Translations under genes and position numbers: made by a program
Shown: one piece after another, positions 1 to 9,475 of the stretch
How positions within the stretch are numbered: the first letter of the stretch is position 1
Layout: each line of letters begins with the position of its first letter
Assembly (NCBI GenBank): GCA_019694355.1
Contig: JAIBCB010000002.1
Coordinates: forward strand, 620,001 to 684,000
From: Pyrinomonadaceae bacterium
GTDB lineage: Bacteria > Acidobacteriota > Blastocatellia > Pyrinomonadales > Pyrinomonadaceae
Reading direction: 5' to 3'
DNA: 64,000 bases
The notes under the pieces: model-generated
Database searches by the model: none
The model's input: only the letters and a program-made list of their open reading frames with translations
What the model was told of the DNA's origin: nothing

Positions 1-1155
1 ACGCAGCACACGTCCGCTGATCGAAACAGGAACCGATGCCGTTACAGAAGGAACATAGACGATGCCCGAATTAGAACCGGTCGTGCCCATTGTATTCGCC
101 GCCTGCACGGTCGCCGCAGAAAGTACACCGGTTAGAGGATCGACGACGAACTTGGTGATATTTCGCGAGCCGGCATTCAATACGTAAAGATAGGAGCCTG
201 CAGTGTTATAGACGGCCGCCAGCGACGAGGAACCGGAAGTGCCGAACGGGGAGCCGGAAACGGTCGAGATCGTAGTTGCGGCACCGCTGCCGCTGATCGA
301 AGCAGAGACGACGTAGGCGCGTGTGCGGTTTGGCAAGATGAGAAAGTTTCCGTTCGGATGCAGCTTCGCGGTCGAGGCAAATCCGGTTTCGCCGAATGCA
401 AAAGGGCTGCCGGTAACGGCGGTGGGTACACCTGATGCAAGCGTATAAGTTCGCACGGCCGCCTGTCGCGAGCCGAACACCCAAAGTCGGCCCGTCGAAT
501 CAACATCGACGGGGACCGGATTGCTTGCTCCGGAATCGAATGGATTGCCCGCTATTTCGGTCATTTCACCTGTGGCCGCATTGACCGAATACCCGCCAAA
601 GAAGTTTCCGCTATTGCCGCCTGCGTAGTAATAGGTCCCATCGGGCGATAGAGCCGATGCGGCCGGACTGACACCGGTCGGCATCGCATACGGGCTATTC
701 GGTGCGGGTGTTGCCGATGTCGGCGTGATGACGAAACTCGCAAATACGTCCGCTCCAACGATCAATGGTGAACCCGAAGGATGAACCTTCAATGTGCGTT
801 GATTTGCGACAGAACTAATGGGTGAAAAAGGGGTGGGTGAGAGTGCTCCGGTCGTTTGATCTACCGAATATACAGAGATGTTGGATGAACCGCGATTTGC
901 GACATACAAGAATTTATTCACCGGGTCGAACGCTACATGCTCGAGGTTCGTATTGCCGCCGCCGTTGAAACCGGTCGCGATCGGGAATCCATTGAGGATC
1001 GTTAACTCTCCTGTCGTGTTGTCAACAGAAAATCCGTAGAGCATATTTCCACCAGTTGCATCCACTAGCGTATAGACAAAATCAGCTTTTGCGACGGATG
1101 TTACGGTTAGGAAAAAGAATAGAAAAAGGCAAAGTATAGGTGCCGAAAAACGCAT
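1..1155 (-). CDS. Secreted YncE/lactonase-like beta-propeller protein, C-terminus beyond the window
   Basis: The frame stays open for 385 codons from an ATG at 1155 to the left edge, so the C-terminus is not seen. AAGGAGG sits about five bases upstream of the ATG. The first 23 or so residues are a signal peptide (hydrophobic run LCLFLFFFLTV, AKA before the likely cut). The body repeats units such as YVANRGSSNISVYSVD and YVLNAGSRNITKFVVD, each followed by TTGxL or PLTGVL, as in seven-bladed lactonase/YncE propellers. The last visible residues, SISGRVLR, look like the start of a carboxypeptidase-regulatory-like beta domain. Probably an exported or cell-surface protein; substrate unknown. It points away from nrdJ's end and is likely its own unit. 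Confidence 0.75.
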   Translation of the reverse strand, partial: MRFSAPILCLFLFFFLTVTSVAKADFVYTLVDATGGNMLYGFSVDNTTGELTILNGFPIATGFNGGGNTNLEHVAFDPVNKFLYVANRGSSNISVYSVDQTTGALSPTPFSPISSVANQRTLKVHPSGSPLIVGADVFASFVITPTSATPAPNSPYAMPTGVSPAASALSPDGTYYYAGGNSGNFFGGYSVNAATGEMTEIAGNPFDSGASNPVPVDVDSTGRLWVFGSRQAAVRTYTLASGVPTAVTGSPFAFGETGFASTAKLHPNGNFLILPNRTRAYVVSASISGSGAATTISTVSGSPFGTSGSSSLAAVYNTAGSYLYVLNAGSRNITKFVVDPLTGVLSAATVQAANTMGTTGSNSGIVYVPSVTASVPVSISGRVLR

Positions 1156-1260
1156 AGGTCCTCCTTGAAAATGCGAGAGTGTATTTTGAGCGAACAACAA
1201 AATTATACGGTTTGCCAAACGGCTTCACAAACCGCTCTTGCTGATTGGCCACGATGGGCG

Positions 1261-1303
1261 GAAAAGAAGAAACGCTTCGCAGCTTTTGAAACTGCGAAGC
1301 GTT
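1261..1303 (-). terminator. Intrinsic terminator after nrdJ
   Basis: Perfect 12-bp inverted repeat AACGCTTCGCAG (1271-1282) and CTGCGAAGCGTT (1292-1303) around a 9-nt loop. On the minus strand the stem is followed by a pyrimidine-rich TCTTCTTTTC run (1261-1270). It lies 24 nt past the nrdJ stop codon. Confidence 0.8.
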
Positions 1304-1326
1304 GCCGTTGTGGAAAACAGTAAGGT

Positions 1327-3846
1327 CTATTTACATTTTGAATAGCCGCAGTCACGGCAGGCATCGCAGCCTGAGACGTGTTCGAGTTGGCCGGCGCATT
1401 CGGGACATTTCGAGATCATTGTGGACATCGACGTCGTATTCTCAACGGCCTTGGCCTTGCTGATCGCCCGTTCTGATTCGGGAAGGTTGCGAAGGCGGCG
1501 GTCTATCAGAAGCAGGCATTCAGCAACAGCCTGTTCAGGCGAAGTTAGAAGCCGTTCGTTGAACCAAACTGCATGCGTCGCTATCACCTTGTTAAGGCTG
1601 CTGGCAACTTCGTTTACGTCAAAGCCGCCGCGAAGCATCTTGGAAGCAAGCAAACCGACACCCGCGGAAATTGGGCCTGCAACAAAGACCTCGAGGATCC
1701 GTTCGCCGTCATGGTTGACCGTCACGTAAAGATTCTGCCCTTCGAACGGGATCCGCCACGTCGAACCTTGGAGTTCGCGTGGGCGATCGATACGAGCTCC
1801 ATCGTGAGAATATGCTGCAGTTTCCTTGGCGGCGGCGAACTCAGTGGCGGCCTCGGTGTCCGCTGTCGCGGTTGTTTCCGGTGCAGCCGACATTGCGTTC
1901 AGAACCTGGCCCTCACGGCTGCCGTCGCGATAATAGCTGACGGCCTTACAGCCGAGTTTGCGAGCGAGATGATAAAGCTCATCAACGGATTCGACGGTGT
2001 CATCTTTCGCGCCGTTGCACGTCTTTGAGATGGCGTTGTCAACGTGTTTTTGAGCAGCACCAAGCACGCGAACGTGCTGTTCGGATCCGATGTTCATTGC
2101 CGAAATAAAATGTGCAGGAAGTTCGGATTCATGCTCGACAACATATTCGGCAGCGGCTTCTATAGATGCCTGGTCGGTCTGATCGACCTTGATACCGAGC
2201 GCTTCAGCGGCCGGTGTGTGGACGTAAGTCCTCGTGCCGAGCGTGTCTCGTCGAACGTATGCCCAAGAGAAATTCGGTTCGATTCCAGATGATGTTTCCG
2301 CTACGAGCGAGATCGTTCCGGTCGGAGCAATGGTCGTTACCTCGTAGTTTCGCGGCGTGAGCGGAATGTCACGCGAGATGCCTACATCTTCGTAAATGAA
2401 TTTTTCGTATGCTTCACGGTTCGCTTCGAATTCGGGGAATGTGCCTTTCGTACGGCCGAGTTCGAGGCTTGCGAGCCAGGATTCACGGCGAACAAAGCCC
2501 ATCACCTGCTCCATTACCTTCATCGATTCGTCCGAACCATACGTCACACCGAGGCGCAGGCAAAGGTCAGCGAATCCCATGATTCCGAGCCCGACCGGAC
2601 GTGTGCGTTTGACGACATCATCGATCTCGGGCAAAGGGAAGTGGCCGGCGTCAACGACATTGTCCAGGAAGCGCGTACAGATATGCGTAACGCGGGCAAG
2701 CGATTCCCAATCAACATAACCGCCGCCATCGTCCAGCGGTTTGTAGAATTTTGCGACGTCGATCGAGCCCAGGTTGCACGAATTGTTGAAATGAAGCTGC
2801 TGTTCGCCGCACGGATTGCATGCATAGATCGGCCCCATCGATGCCTTAAGGTGATTGTGCCTATTTACTTCATCGATGAAGATGATGCCGGGCTCGGCAT
2901 ATTTGTGGGCAGCCCCGATAATGCGGTTCCAAATATCAGGTGCAAAGACCATTCCGGGCATCGGCGGTTCTTCGATGACGCAGTCCGTAAGATCGGTCGT
3001 CTCGAACGCGAGTTTGTCGGCAAAGCTGACAGGCGTACCGTCCGGACGGCGATAGACAGCGTAATCACCGCCTGTGACCGGGTCGTGAACGGCCTGTGTC
3101 CATGGCTCGCCGTTGAACTCGGTCTGGAACCACGTGCCGCTATCGACCGCATCCATAAATAGATCGGTCACCGTTACCGAGATGTTGAAGTTCGTCAGGC
3201 TCGTCTGATCGTTCTTTGCATGAATGAAGCGGAGAATGTCCGGATGCGCGACGGCAAGGATGCCCATATTCGCACCGCGGCGAACACCGCCTTGCTTTAC
3301 GACCTCAGTCGTCTGATTGACGATGTTCATAAAGCTCACGGGGCCGGATGCAACGCCGCGGGTCGAATTGACCATCGCGCCCGCGGGCCGCAGGAATTCG
3401 TACGTCATTCCCGTACCGCCCCCGGTCTGGTGAATGATCGCGACGTCGCGTGCATGCTCCATAATGCCGTCGATCGAATCCGGAACGTTCAGCACGAAAC
3501 AGGCAGCCAACTGACCCTTTGGCTTGCCGGCATTGACGAGGCACGGCGTGTTCGGAACAAACTCGCGTGCGAGCATGACCGCTGACATTTCGTTGTAGAA
3601 CCAATGCTGTTCGCCGGGATTTTTCTCAGCCTTTGATACATGGCCGACCACACGGCGAACGATGTCTTCCCAGGTCTCGATCGGATCACCATTTTCATTC
3701 CTAAGGGAATAGCGTTTGGCGACCACTTTTTGGGCGTTAAGCCCTAGCGGTTCAAAGCGGCGTGCCGGACGTGCTGCGCTCGCCGTGCCGCTGTTCTGAT
3801 CATGATCGTTTACGCTGCCTGCTGATGGATCAAGGAGTATGCTCAT
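1327..3846 (-). CDS. nrdJ: Adenosylcobalamin-dependent (class II) ribonucleoside-diphosphate reductase
   Basis: 839 residues. Reduces ribonucleotides to deoxyribonucleotides using coenzyme B12, so it works with or without oxygen. Family marks: NTPCLVNAG and [13 protein letters not shown] in the N-terminal third, CNPCGEQQL mid-protein, and [19 protein letters not shown] in the barrel region. After about residue 690 there is a TSCPD-type domain ([16 protein letters not shown]), and the protein ends in a cysteine-rich tail ([21 protein letters not shown]) typical of NrdJ, which re-reduces the active site or binds zinc. Start ATG at 3846 follows a GAGAG-containing leader. A consensus promoter and NrdR-like boxes lie upstream and a terminator downstream, so it appears monocistronic. 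No cobalamin riboswitch was recognised in the leader. Confidence 0.95.
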   Translation of the reverse strand: MSILLDPSAGSVNDHDQNSGTASAARPARRFEPLGLNAQKVVAKRYSLRNENGDPIETWEDIVRRVVGHVSKAEKNPGEQHWFYNEMSAVMLAREFVPNTPCLVNAGKPKGQLAACFVLNVPDSIDGIMEHARDVAIIHQTGGGTGMTYEFLRPAGAMVNSTRGVASGPVSFMNIVNQTTEVVKQGGVRRGANMGILAVAHPDILRFIHAKNDQTSLTNFNISVTVTDLFMDAVDSGTWFQTEFNGEPWTQAVHDPVTGGDYAVYRRPDGTPVSFADKLAFETTDLTDCVIEEPPMPGMVFAPDIWNRIIGAAHKYAEPGIIFIDEVNRHNHLKASMGPIYACNPCGEQQLHFNNSCNLGSIDVAKFYKPLDDGGGYVDWESLARVTHICTRFLDNVVDAGHFPLPEIDDVVKRTRPVGLGIMGFADLCLRLGVTYGSDESMKVMEQVMGFVRRESWLASLELGRTKGTFPEFEANREAYEKFIYEDVGISRDIPLTPRNYEVTTIAPTGTISLVAETSSGIEPNFSWAYVRRDTLGTRTYVHTPAAEALGIKVDQTDQASIEAAAEYVVEHESELPAHFISAMNIGSEQHVRVLGAAQKHVDNAISKTCNGAKDDTVESVDELYHLARKLGCKAVSYYRDGSREGQVLNAMSAAPETTATADTEAATEFAAAKETAAYSHDGARIDRPRELQGSTWRIPFEGQNLYVTVNHDGERILEVFVAGPISAGVGLLASKMLRGGFDVNEVASSLNKVIATHAVWFNERLLTSPEQAVAECLLLIDRRLRNLPESERAISKAKAVENTTSMSTMISKCPECAGQLEHVSGCDACRDCGYSKCK

Positions 3847-4018
3847 AGGTTTTTTCTCTCGGGTCAGAGTCCTCTTTTTGGGGCTGTTAAGGGCTGATGA
3901 TTCTGCTGGAGTAAGATGATCTTATCACCTAAGCCAGTGAAACCGAAGCCGCTATCTATTGTTCAATTTTTGTTCGAGTCGCGAATTTTTTCGGGACGCT
4001 TTTTCAAAAGCGTAGGTC

Positions 4019-4048
4019 ATATTATCTATCATTTTTCGAAAGTGTCAA
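4019..4048 (-). promoter_or_regulatory. Sigma70-type promoter of nrdJ
   Basis: Read on the minus strand: TTGACA (4043-4048), 18-nt spacer, TAATAT (4019-4024). Transcription would start near 4012, giving a leader of about 165 nt before the nrdJ ATG. Confidence 0.75.
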
Positions 4049-4059
4049 GGAGAAAGATT

Positions 4060-4107
4060 CTACAATATCTTGTGGCTCGTCGATATTCAGCACACAACAA
4101 AATGCGA
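4060..4107. promoter_or_regulatory. Tandem NrdR-box-like operator
   Basis: Site 1 (4060-4075, CTACAATATCTTGTGG) matches 12 of 16 positions of the enterobacterial NrdR box ACACAATATATTGTGT. Site 2 (4092-4107, ACACAACAAAATGCGA) matches about 10 of 16. Their starts are 32 bp apart, the three-helical-turn phasing usual for paired NrdR boxes. They lie just upstream of the nrdJ -35; a weaker -10 (TAGAAT, 4057-4062 on the minus strand) overlaps site 1. NrdR is the ATP/dATP-sensing repressor of reductase genes; the assignment here is by motif only, and hslO starts 53 bp away on the other side. Confidence 0.6.
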
Positions 4108-4159
4108 CAGCGACGATACAGGTTGACACTCGCTCTGTAAACGATTGAAACTAAAAGAG

Positions 4160-5056
4160 ATGGATAAATTGATACACGGAACGGCGGCCAATGACACTGT
4201 CCGAGTGGTCGCAGCGGTCGCAACAAAAACTGTTGAAGAGGTCGTTTTACTCCACGGTCTTTCGCCGACAGCAACGGCAGCACTGGGCCGAACTTTGATC
4301 GGTGCATCGCTTCTCGGAGCGACGCAGAAGGATTTTGATCGGCTCACGATCAAGCTCGAATCTGATGGGCCGATCGGCGGCATCGTTGCCGAAGCGAGGC
4401 CGAACGGAGCCCTTCGCGGATATGTGAAAAAGGCGCTTGCCGATCTTCCGGCGAATGGAAATGGAAAGTTCGACGTTGGCGGTGCAGTGGGCTCCGGAAC
4501 ATTTTTCGTGATCCGAGAATCAGGTTTTGAATTGGGACTCCACAATGCACCTTATGTGGGATCGGTTCCGATACAGACCGGTGAGATCGGCGATGACCTG
4601 GCGTTCTACCTTGCCAAGTCAGAGCAAATACCTTCGGCCGTATTGCTCGGTGTTCTGTTAAAGAACACGGAGCCATTCGTTGCGGCCGCGGGCGGCGTTC
4701 TAGTTCAAATGCTGCCGGGAGCTAATGAACACATCATAACGATGATAGAAGATACGATCGCACACGCACCGCATCTTACGTCTGTGATAGGCGATGGTGC
4801 AGGACCCGAAGACATTGCGCAACTTGTGCTTGGAGAGATCGAGTTCAAAAAACTCGGCGAGCGGGAAATAAGATTCGAATGTGCGTGCTCACAAGAGAAG
4901 GCGATCACGATGATCGAAGCTCTTGGGCCCGATGATGTTCGTTCGATGCTTGACGATGACAAAGGTGCGGCGATGACGTGCGGCTTTTGCAGCTCAAACT
5001 ACAAGGTGTCGGAAGCAGAACTAGCGGCGATCCTGGAGCGTATTTCGGAGGCCTAA
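4160..5056 (+). CDS. hslO: Redox-regulated chaperone Hsp33
   Basis: 298 residues from the ATG at 4160; an in-frame TTG at 4145 is less likely because Hsp33 proteins begin like MDKLIHGTAANDTVR. Hsp33 is a cytoplasmic holdase switched on when oxidation releases zinc from four cysteines. Those ligands are visible as C241-x-C243 (FECACS) and C274-x-x-C277 (CGFC). The N-terminal substrate-binding fold is full length. It is transcribed divergently from nrdJ. Its stop codon overlaps by four bases the end of the convergent deacetylase gene. Confidence 0.93.
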   Translation: MDKLIHGTAANDTVRVVAAVATKTVEEVVLLHGLSPTATAALGRTLIGASLLGATQKDFDRLTIKLESDGPIGGIVAEARPNGALRGYVKKALADLPANGNGKFDVGGAVGSGTFFVIRESGFELGLHNAPYVGSVPIQTGEIGDDLAFYLAKSEQIPSAVLLGVLLKNTEPFVAAAGGVLVQMLPGANEHIITMIEDTIAHAPHLTSVIGDGAGPEDIAQLVLGEIEFKKLGEREIRFECACSQEKAITMIEALGPDDVRSMLDDDKGAAMTCGFCSSNYKVSEAELAAILERISEA

Positions 5057-5760
5057 GACAGTCCGGCGACCTTCCTTTTGAACCTGAACATAAAGCGGTC
5101 GTGGCGCAGGATCTCGGTGCGGTTGATCGCAAACCGATCGAGGTCAGACGCCCCAGAATACACTGTTGTAAACGCGATCTGAAAGCCCGCGGCCTCAACC
5201 GCTTCTTTCGCCGAATCGTTAAAGAAACCTGCCGGATACGCGAATGTCGTGCAAGGTCTCTGGGTAATGTCCTCGATCAACTGTTTCGATATTCTTAGTT
5301 CAGTGTGAATTTCCGCCGACTCCAATTTGTCCAAATGATGATGCGTGTGCGTATGCGAACCGAACTCGACACCTTCGGATGACATCTTCTGCACGTCCGC
5401 GGCGGAGAGGTGCTCACGCGGGCCTTCGCCTTCAGCAGTTACGAGGTCGGTAGTTTTCCCGAGACAGGATGTTACAAGAAATATCGTCGCCTTTGCACCG
5501 AACTTTTGGAGTATCGGCAAGGCGTTCGTAAGATTGTCCTTCCAACCGTCATCAAAGGTGATCGCGACGGTTCGTTTAGGAAACTCACCATTCTCAAGGA
5601 AATACGCAGCCATCTCACCTGCTGTCGCAAATGTGAAGCCTCGTTTTATCAACGTCTCCAACTGTCGGGCGAAAGCCTTCGGTGGGGTGAATGCGCCGCG
5701 GACCTTTACATCTGCCGTAGGCAGATCGATCTTGTGATAAAGCAAAAACGGCGAGGTCAT
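5053..5760 (-). CDS. Polysaccharide deacetylase (NodB fold)
   Basis: 235 residues, a single NodB homology domain without signal peptide. Motif 1 with the catalytic and metal aspartates is TFDDGWKDN (about residues 68-76); motif 2 with the two metal histidines is SHTHTHHHL; YPAG follows. Such enzymes de-N-acetylate GlcNAc-containing glycans, and homologues occur in exosortase exopolysaccharide loci, which fits the genes to the right. The ATG at 5760 has no clear ribosome binding site. The frame remains open upstream as far as a TAG near the ispA start, but contains no ATG, GTG or TTG. Convergent with hslO (4-base overlap) and divergent from ispA. Confidence 0.85.
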   Translation of the reverse strand: MTSPFLLYHKIDLPTADVKVRGAFTPPKAFARQLETLIKRGFTFATAGEMAAYFLENGEFPKRTVAITFDDGWKDNLTNALPILQKFGAKATIFLVTSCLGKTTDLVTAEGEGPREHLSAADVQKMSSEGVEFGSHTHTHHHLDKLESAEIHTELRISKQLIEDITQRPCTTFAYPAGFFNDSAKEAVEAAGFQIAFTTVYSGASDLDRFAINRTEILRHDRFMFRFKRKVAGLS

Positions 5761-5874
5761 CTGGTTTTGGATTTTGACACAAGCGGCAGACTCCTCAAAG
5801 CTGATCAGGTGGAATTCCTCGAGCCCTGATTGAACTTCAACGACATTCTAAGCATAATCGGAATCCGAAAGACG

Positions 5875-6762
5875 ATGTCAGATCTGCAAGAATTTTCAAA
5901 GAATACGGCACGTGAGGTCGAAGCGGTCCTCGACAAGCTTTTGCCACAGGCATCCGCGGAGCCGAAATGGCTTCATGAGGCGATGCGTTGGAGCACGTTT
6001 GCGGGCGGAAAGCGGTTTCGGCCGCTTCTTGTATTTGCGGTCGGGGCGTTGTTCGACGTACCCAAAACGCGGATCGAGCGAACCGCTGCGGCCGTCGAGA
6101 TGATCCACACATTCTCCCTCATCCACGACGATCTTCCGGCGATGGACGATGACGACCTTCGTCGCGGCCAGCCGACGTGCCACATAAAATTCGATGAAGC
6201 AACTGCGATACTTGCCGGCGACGCCCTTCTTGCTCTCGCATTTAAGGCGATAGCCGATGATGGGGCTCTTGAAACAGATATTCGTCTCCAACTGATCTCC
6301 GAGCTTGCCGAGGCGACAGGTACGCCGCAAGGAATGGTCGCCGGACAGCAGCTCGATATTCTCAGCGAGAACAAAGAGATCGATGCGGCAGACCTCGAAC
6401 GAATTCATTTGCACAAGACCGGAGCTTTGATCAGATTTTCTGCAAGATCTGCGGCTATCGCGGCAATTGCTTCTGAGGCTGACCTTGCGGCGGTAACCGA
6501 ATTTGCTACTCAGCTGGGATTATTGTTTCAGATAACGGACGATCTGCTCGATGCGACGCAATCGACCGATGTTCTCGGCAAGACGGCCGGCAAGGACGAA
6601 GAACGCCGTAAATCCACGTACGTTTCGCTGTATGGGATCGAGCGTGCGAGCGAACTTGCGGGCGAAACCAAGGCAGCTGCCGTCGCCTCGCTTTTGCATT
6701 TCGCCGAACGAGCCGATCTGCTAAGGCAGATCGCCGAATCTACTCTCTCGCGAACCGCCTAA
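5875..6762 (+). CDS. ispA: Polyprenyl (farnesyl/geranylgeranyl-type) diphosphate synthase
   Basis: 295 residues from the ATG at 5875 (MSDLQEF); a TTG at 5830 in the same frame would add 15 residues. Condenses isopentenyl diphosphate onto allylic diphosphates. The first aspartate-rich motif is DDLPAMDDDDLRRG, with the extra acidic residues typical of bacterial FPP synthases, and the second is ITDDLLDAT. GGKRFRPLL binds the substrate diphosphate. It opens a run of same-strand genes with the exosortase 48 bp downstream, so its product may feed the lipid carrier of the polysaccharide pathway, though general quinone or undecaprenyl supply is just as possible. Confidence 0.9.
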   Translation: MSDLQEFSKNTAREVEAVLDKLLPQASAEPKWLHEAMRWSTFAGGKRFRPLLVFAVGALFDVPKTRIERTAAAVEMIHTFSLIHDDLPAMDDDDLRRGQPTCHIKFDEATAILAGDALLALAFKAIADDGALETDIRLQLISELAEATGTPQGMVAGQQLDILSENKEIDAADLERIHLHKTGALIRFSARSAAIAAIASEADLAAVTEFATQLGLLFQITDDLLDATQSTDVLGKTAGKDEERRKSTYVSLYGIERASELAGETKAAAVASLLHFAERADLLRQIAESTLSRTA

Positions 6763-6810
6763 ATTACAGGAAATTTGGGACGATTGAGCGTTTGTTTAAG
6801 CTCTTCGAGT

Positions 6811-7737
6811 ATGTCCGAAATGCAGACAAAGAGTTCAAACGCGCTCACATGGCTGCTTGTCGCGGCCTCAGCGGCCGTGCTCTATTGGGCGACTCTCGCA
6901 AAACTCGGCGTCGATTGGTGGAATGATGAGAACTATTCGCACGGCCTGCTTGTACCGTTCATCATTGCGTTCGTGCTGTGGACGAATCGAAAGGATCTGG
7001 CCGGTGCGATGCCGGTTTCACGCTTTGGCGAATTGTTCGGACTTGCTGTGATCGCCTTTGGCATCCTGATGCTTGCACTGGGCGTTCTTGGTTCGGAATT
7101 GTTCACGCAACGGGTCTCTTTTGTCGTCGTTACGGCCGGAATCGTCCTATATTTGGGCGGAAGACACCTCTTCCAAATGTCCGGGATCTTTTTTGCTCTC
7201 TTTGCTCTTACGATCCCTCTGCCGCAGATCGTATTTAACAAGATTGCATTGCCGCTTCAGTTTACGGCGTCAAAGATCGCCGTTTGGGGAATTCGGCTTT
7301 TTGACGTGCCGACCGTCCGAAAGGGCAATGTGATCGATATCTTGCCCGCAGGCGCGATGCAGACGATCTCGCTCGAAGTGGTCGAAGCGTGCAGCGGCAT
7401 TCGTTCGTTGATGACGCTGATCGCGATCGCATTGCTGCTCGGGTTTTTTACCCGTACTAAAAGCAAGCTCTCTGACGGCTTTATCAGCGGAATGACGGCC
7501 GCGGATCTTGCCAGGACCGGGATCTTGATGCTTCTCTCTGTCCCCGTCGCGGTCTTAACGAATGCGGTTCGCGTTTCTTCTACGGGTTGGTTCACATACC
7601 TCTATGGAATCCGAGCAAGCGAGGGAACGTGGCACGAACTTTCGGGATTGGTGATGTATCTTTTTGCTCTAGCGATCTTGATCTGTTTGAACCTTGCGAT
7701 GCAAAAAGGTTTTGATCGGAGGTCAGTGGCAGAATGA
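6811..7737 (+). CDS. Exosortase (XrtA/EpsH-like)
   Basis: 308 residues from the ATG at 6811; TTG codons at 6775 and 6784 in frame could extend it, and AGGA lies before the first. A polytopic inner-membrane cysteine protease/transpeptidase that cleaves PEP-CTERM tails. The conserved triad is present: Cys194 in EACSGIRS, Arg254 in NAVRVSS, and His275 in TWHELSG. Around eight hydrophobic segments are visible. The stop overlaps the next gene by four bases (ATGA), so the two are translationally coupled. Family known for co-occurrence with exopolysaccharide genes; a candidate substrate is the small protein at 15297-15476. Confidence 0.9.
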   Translation: MSEMQTKSSNALTWLLVAASAAVLYWATLAKLGVDWWNDENYSHGLLVPFIIAFVLWTNRKDLAGAMPVSRFGELFGLAVIAFGILMLALGVLGSELFTQRVSFVVVTAGIVLYLGGRHLFQMSGIFFALFALTIPLPQIVFNKIALPLQFTASKIAVWGIRLFDVPTVRKGNVIDILPAGAMQTISLEVVEACSGIRSLMTLIAIALLLGFFTRTKSKLSDGFISGMTAADLARTGILMLLSVPVAVLTNAVRVSSTGWFTYLYGIRASEGTWHELSGLVMYLFALAILICLNLAMQKGFDRRSVAE

Positions 7738-8372
7738 ACTGGAGCCTTGCAAAACTCATTCTCGTGCTGCTCGGTGGAGCCGTGCTGGTCAACTGGCTTT
7801 ACTTCAGAGATGAGAATAGGGTCGCACGAGAAGGGCTGGCCAATTTTCCGGAAGTCCTGGGCGAGTGGAAACAGCGAGGCGACGCATTCACGTTCAGCGA
7901 AGAGACCGACCGCGTACTTGGAGCGACCGATTATACGATGCGTGAATATGTATCGGACGACGGAAAGGTCGCGAACATCTACGTCGGGTATTACGGCTCG
8001 CAGCGAGTCGGCGCGACATATCATAGCCCCCAGAATTGCCTGCCCGGAGCAGGCTGGGTGATGCTCGATCCGCAGGAAGCCGAAATACGAACGGCCAACG
8101 GCACAAAGTTCACAGCAAATCAGTACTTCGTTGAGAACGGAGCTTATCGCGAGGTGATGATCTATTGGTATCAAGGCCGCGGGCGTGCGACGGCAAGCGA
8201 ATACCGCGACAAGCTTAATTCTATTGTTGACAGCATTCTCCTAAAGAGAACGGATGGTGCGATGGTGCGTGTGATGGTCAACGTCGGCGACGATGAGGCG
8301 GGCGCGATCGAGGCGGCTCGTCAACTCTCTGCCGAAGTTGCCGGCCGCCTCCAACCATTTGTTCCAAACTAG
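7734..8372 (+). CDS. EpsI-family exosortase-associated protein
   Basis: 212 residues. One N-terminal membrane anchor (about residues 5-24), then a periplasmic domain of the EpsI/DUF3485 family with its signature SPQNCLPGAGW. In many bacteria EpsI is fused to the C-terminus of exosortase A; here it is separate but overlaps the exosortase stop by four bases. Its biochemical role is not established; it is needed for exopolysaccharide production where tested. Likely the last gene of ispA-xrt-epsI, since it converges on the Crp-type regulator 15 bp away. Confidence 0.88.
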   Translation: MNWSLAKLILVLLGGAVLVNWLYFRDENRVAREGLANFPEVLGEWKQRGDAFTFSEETDRVLGATDYTMREYVSDDGKVANIYVGYYGSQRVGATYHSPQNCLPGAGWVMLDPQEAEIRTANGTKFTANQYFVENGAYREVMIYWYQGRGRATASEYRDKLNSIVDSILLKRTDGAMVRVMVNVGDDEAGAIEAARQLSAEVAGRLQPFVPN

Positions 8373-8387
8373 GACGTAAAGCAGAAG

Positions 8388-9173
8388 CTAATAAGCGTGG
8401 GCAAGTTCCGTATAGCAAGTGCATGCGGATTGCTCGACCTTTGCCCTGTCACGTATCGAAACCCCACCCCGTGAATAGTCGATCAAATGCTTCTTTCGCA
8501 TCTCAAGTGCGATGCACGTTACGCTCGGGCGATAAACACCGAGGATGCGTGCGATCTGCTCGTGGGTGAGCTTCATCGTCTTCTTACCGGAACGATCCTG
8601 TGCAAGCAGGAGCCAGGTGCAAAGACGCTCCTTAACCGAATGATACATATTGCAGACCGAACGCTGCGAGATCTGCCGAACGTATTGGTCGACCTGCGGT
8701 GCGAGTGCAATGCTGAGTTCCGGGTGCAGGCGGATCATCTTTGCGAGGATCTCGCTTTCGATGCGGATCGCCGAACCGGCCTGCGAAACTTGTGTGCAGT
8801 TAGTTACGCGCGAATTGCAGAATAAAGGCAGAAAACCGACCGCGCCTTCATGGCCGGTCATTGAGACCTCGACCATACGCCCGTCGTCCAACGTTCGGAA
8901 TTCGGAGACAACGGCCGTCTCAGGAAAATACACGTAATCGAGCTTGTCGTCCTGCATATACAAGTACTGCTCTGCGGACAAAAAGACGGATCTCAGCGAT
9001 GGTTGGAGCCGTTTGAACAGGTCGCTTGAAAGATTTGCGAGAAGTTCGTTGCTTGATGAGACGATCGGCATCGAAGCGGTCGTCGATTGCCGTGTGTTTT
9101 GCGCGTAAGATGTCCTTACGGGAGAGTAGTCGGTCGTGTCTATGGAATAATTATATGAATCAAAGCGTTCCAT
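8388..9173 (-). CDS. Crp/Fnr-family transcriptional regulator
   Basis: 261 residues. A poorly conserved N-terminal stretch of about 45 residues rich in Ser, Thr and Tyr is followed by a cyclic-nucleotide-binding-like beta roll (VYFPETAVVSEF, GHEGAVGFLPLF), a dimerisation helix (about 150-185) and a winged helix-turn-helix with recognition region LTHEQIARILGVYRPSV. There is no Fnr-type cysteine cluster. The fully conserved cAMP-contact residues are not obvious, so the ligand is unknown. Strong start: TAGGAGGGG six bases before the ATG. It lies between the exosortase genes and the two-component system and may regulate the polysaccharide block. Confidence 0.88.
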   Translation of the reverse strand: MERFDSYNYSIDTTDYSPVRTSYAQNTRQSTTASMPIVSSSNELLANLSSDLFKRLQPSLRSVFLSAEQYLYMQDDKLDYVYFPETAVVSEFRTLDDGRMVEVSMTGHEGAVGFLPLFCNSRVTNCTQVSQAGSAIRIESEILAKMIRLHPELSIALAPQVDQYVRQISQRSVCNMYHSVKERLCTWLLLAQDRSGKKTMKLTHEQIARILGVYRPSVTCIALEMRKKHLIDYSRGGVSIRDRAKVEQSACTCYTELAHAY

Positions 9174-9475
9174 TTCCCCTCCTAGTTCGTGGTGAAGTTA
9201 GATTTCGAAGCATTATGCGGGGCTATCAAGAGGAAGTGGCAGGCCTGAAAGCACGTAAACCACGGCGTTTCAACGGATACGCCATGATCGAAGAACATTT
9301 CGAGAACGAAATTGCCAAATTGCTGAGTTTGTTTCCTCTAACGACCTTCCGAGCGAGCCGTGTTCCCTTAAATATCTCTAGTATGGCGAAGGGAAAGAGG
9401 TGTAGAAATTGGGATTTTACGCTTTTTTTATAGGGAAAATCCCTATGTCGGTAGGGAACATTACAGTAAGGAGAT
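9174..9475. other. Intergenic region upstream of the Crp-type regulator
   Basis: 302 bp without a credible gene. It carries the regulator's ribosome binding site at 9178-9185 and, at its far end, the palindrome listed separately. No convincing -35/-10 pair was found for the regulator. Confidence 0.5.
9430..9458. promoter_or_regulatory. Palindromic possible operator TAGGGA-aaa-TCCCTA
   Basis: ATAGGGAAAATCCCTAT (9430-9446) is a perfect 7-bp inverted repeat with a 3-nt centre, followed by a further half site TAGGGAA (9452-9458). It sits just past the response regulator stop and about 260 bp before the Crp-type gene. The two-fold symmetry fits a dimeric regulator such as the adjacent NarL-type protein, but this is inference. 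Confidence 0.4.

Noticed and set aside
2641..3585. Plus-strand frames inside nrdJ
   Set aside because: Shadows of the reductase reading frame; no independent start signals.
3847..4059. Cobalamin riboswitch in the nrdJ leader
   Set aside because: Expected from B12 dependence, but no B12-box-like conserved sequence or matching fold could be made out.
4145..4159. Upstream TTG start for hslO
   Set aside because: The family begins at the ATG at 4160, and the extra five residues have no counterpart.
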